Shown piece by piece: positions 63,291-64,000 of a DNA stretch of 64,000 bases. The notes beneath the pieces were generated by a model that was not told the origin of the DNA, made no database searches, and saw only the letters and a list, made by a program, of their open reading frames with translations. The DNA is taken from the NCBI GenBank assembly GCA_012656075.1, contig JAAKBF010000250.1, positions 1-64,000 of the forward strand, given 5' to 3'. The position numbers were made by a program, and so were the translations under genes. This DNA is from Phytophthora hibernalis. Its lineage: Eukaryota > Oomycota > Peronosporomycetes > Peronosporales > Peronosporaceae. The stretch's first letter is position 1, and each line of letters opens with the position of its first letter.

Positions 63291-64000
63291 CTGACGATCC
63301 CATACCTGGCAAATACTGGCCCCGATGAGACGTACATACCTCGTCAGTACTTAGACGAGCTCGCGGGTCTTGGAGCGACAGTTCAGGTGGTAACCTTACC
63401 CTCCGTGGAAGAGAAAAATGCTGCTGGAGGCAATACGGTGGTGTGTCGGGAAGCCGTCACTTTGGATTTACTCTTTCCGACTGCTGCTGGGCAGGTACAT
63501 TTGTCCGAGGTGTACTGCAAGGTGATGGAGGATCCGGAAGAAGGCTTCAATCTCGGCAATGACTCACTAAATGCGATGGGCATTGATGTGAACGACCAAT
63601 TGTCGCAACTGGCGGCTGGGTCTCCGGCTGCAGACGTCGACCCTTTTGACTTGGGCGTTCCTGAAGTAGTGCCTCCGTTAGAAGTTCAGGCAAAGCTGGA
63701 GGACATGGTGGTCGCAGCCGGCGACAACGGTTTTGACAAGAAGTACTTGCACTTCCTACGAGAGGCTGTATTCGAGTACGAAGACGTCTTTCGAATTGAT
63801 CTCCTAGCTGATCCGCCAGCGGATGTCGAGCCGCTGCGTATCACGCTCCGGGCTGACGCTAAGCCTTTCAGGGCTCGCCCTCAACGGTACTCCCCGGCGC
63901 AGAGCACGTTTCTCCGTGAGCACGTCCGACTCCTGGAGAAGATGGGCTTTGTTCGTCGAAACATCATGAGGCTGTGGGCTTGTTCTGCAGTTCCAGTGCC
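63291..64000 (+). pseudogene. Gypsy protease and reverse-transcriptase N-terminus (partial)
   Basis: An open plus-strand frame continues to the window end. The protease motif reads LANTGPDETYIPRQYLDEL, with the catalytic Asp of DTG replaced by Asn. Later, EDVFRIDLLADPPADVEPLR and PFRARPQRYSPAQSTFLREH are the standard entry into gypsy reverse transcriptase, followed by LLEKMGFVRRN. No start codon is visible for this frame, and the upstream part (63160-63290) is damaged. The catalytic RT, RNase H and integrase lie beyond the window. Confidence 0.75.

Larger units (their letters stand above)
62235..64000 (+). mobile_element. Ty3/gypsy retrotransposon, 5' part, cut by window end
   Basis: A gag-like frame (62394-62933) is followed by a damaged stretch and then protease plus the start of reverse transcriptase from about 63291 to the window end. 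The LTR and primer site were not identified: no direct repeat can be seen because the right end lies outside the window. Confidence 0.75.

Overview
The window is nuclear eukaryotic DNA from an oomycete, most probably Phytophthora or a close relative. The evidence is consistent across the window: most introns are 50-75 nt with GT..AG ends, many with a CTAAC-like branch site; genes are compact and often head-to-head; promoters carry ATTGGTCAAT/CTCATT..TCAAT elements close to the oomycete initiator consensus; there is a tRNA-derived SINE, Copia, Gypsy and Tc1/mariner elements, hAT/BED and MULE-like debris, and a broken WY-type host-targeting effector. I cannot name the species.

Layout. 1-6.5 kb is repeat-derived: two tRNA-SINE copies, hAT/BED transposase fragments, a mariner-type transposase with two introns, and a MULE-like element with inverted subterminal repeats. 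6.9-39.1 kb is a gene-dense housekeeping block: a capping-enzyme-like protein with lost catalytic motifs (+), a probable dually acylated Ser/Arg-rich protein (-), a large TPR protein (-), a conserved zinc-cluster/acidic-repeat protein (+), a small unknown gene (-), cytosolic Phe-tRNA synthetase beta (-), a coiled-coil protein (+), mitochondrial beta-ketoacyl synthase plus a decayed tandem copy (-), a TBC-PDZ-GRAM-myotubularin fusion (+), ALG2 (+), an alpha-kinase (-), a PH-like/protein kinase (+) whose end overlaps a WDR61/Ski8 gene (-), an alpha/beta hydrolase (+) and ARPC5 (-).

39.2-54.5 kb is a transposon island: a degenerate Copia element (+), a well preserved Tc1-type element with 246-bp terminal inverted repeats, a second degenerate Copia element (-), a flanking direct repeat, the broken WY effector and a 28-bp perfect hairpin. 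54.8-60.3 kb is again gene-dense: a small zinc-ribbon protein (-), DcpS decapping scavenger (+), a thioredoxin-fold protein (+) and a glutamate-carboxypeptidase-II-like M28 membrane peptidase (+). 60.3-64 kb returns to repeats: a sugar-transporter fragment and the 5' part of a Ty3/gypsy element running off the window.

Themes. mRNA cap biology appears twice (capping-like protein, DcpS) and RNA surveillance once (Ski8). Endomembrane lipid and Rab control are joined in one TBC-myotubularin polypeptide. Many conserved genes carry a single frame break, usually in a short run of one base. I read most of these as base-calling errors in the assembly, not pseudogenes, and I say so entry by entry. Coordinates of spliced genes give the outer limits; exon limits are in the evidence. 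All homology calls come from reading the sequence, with no database search.
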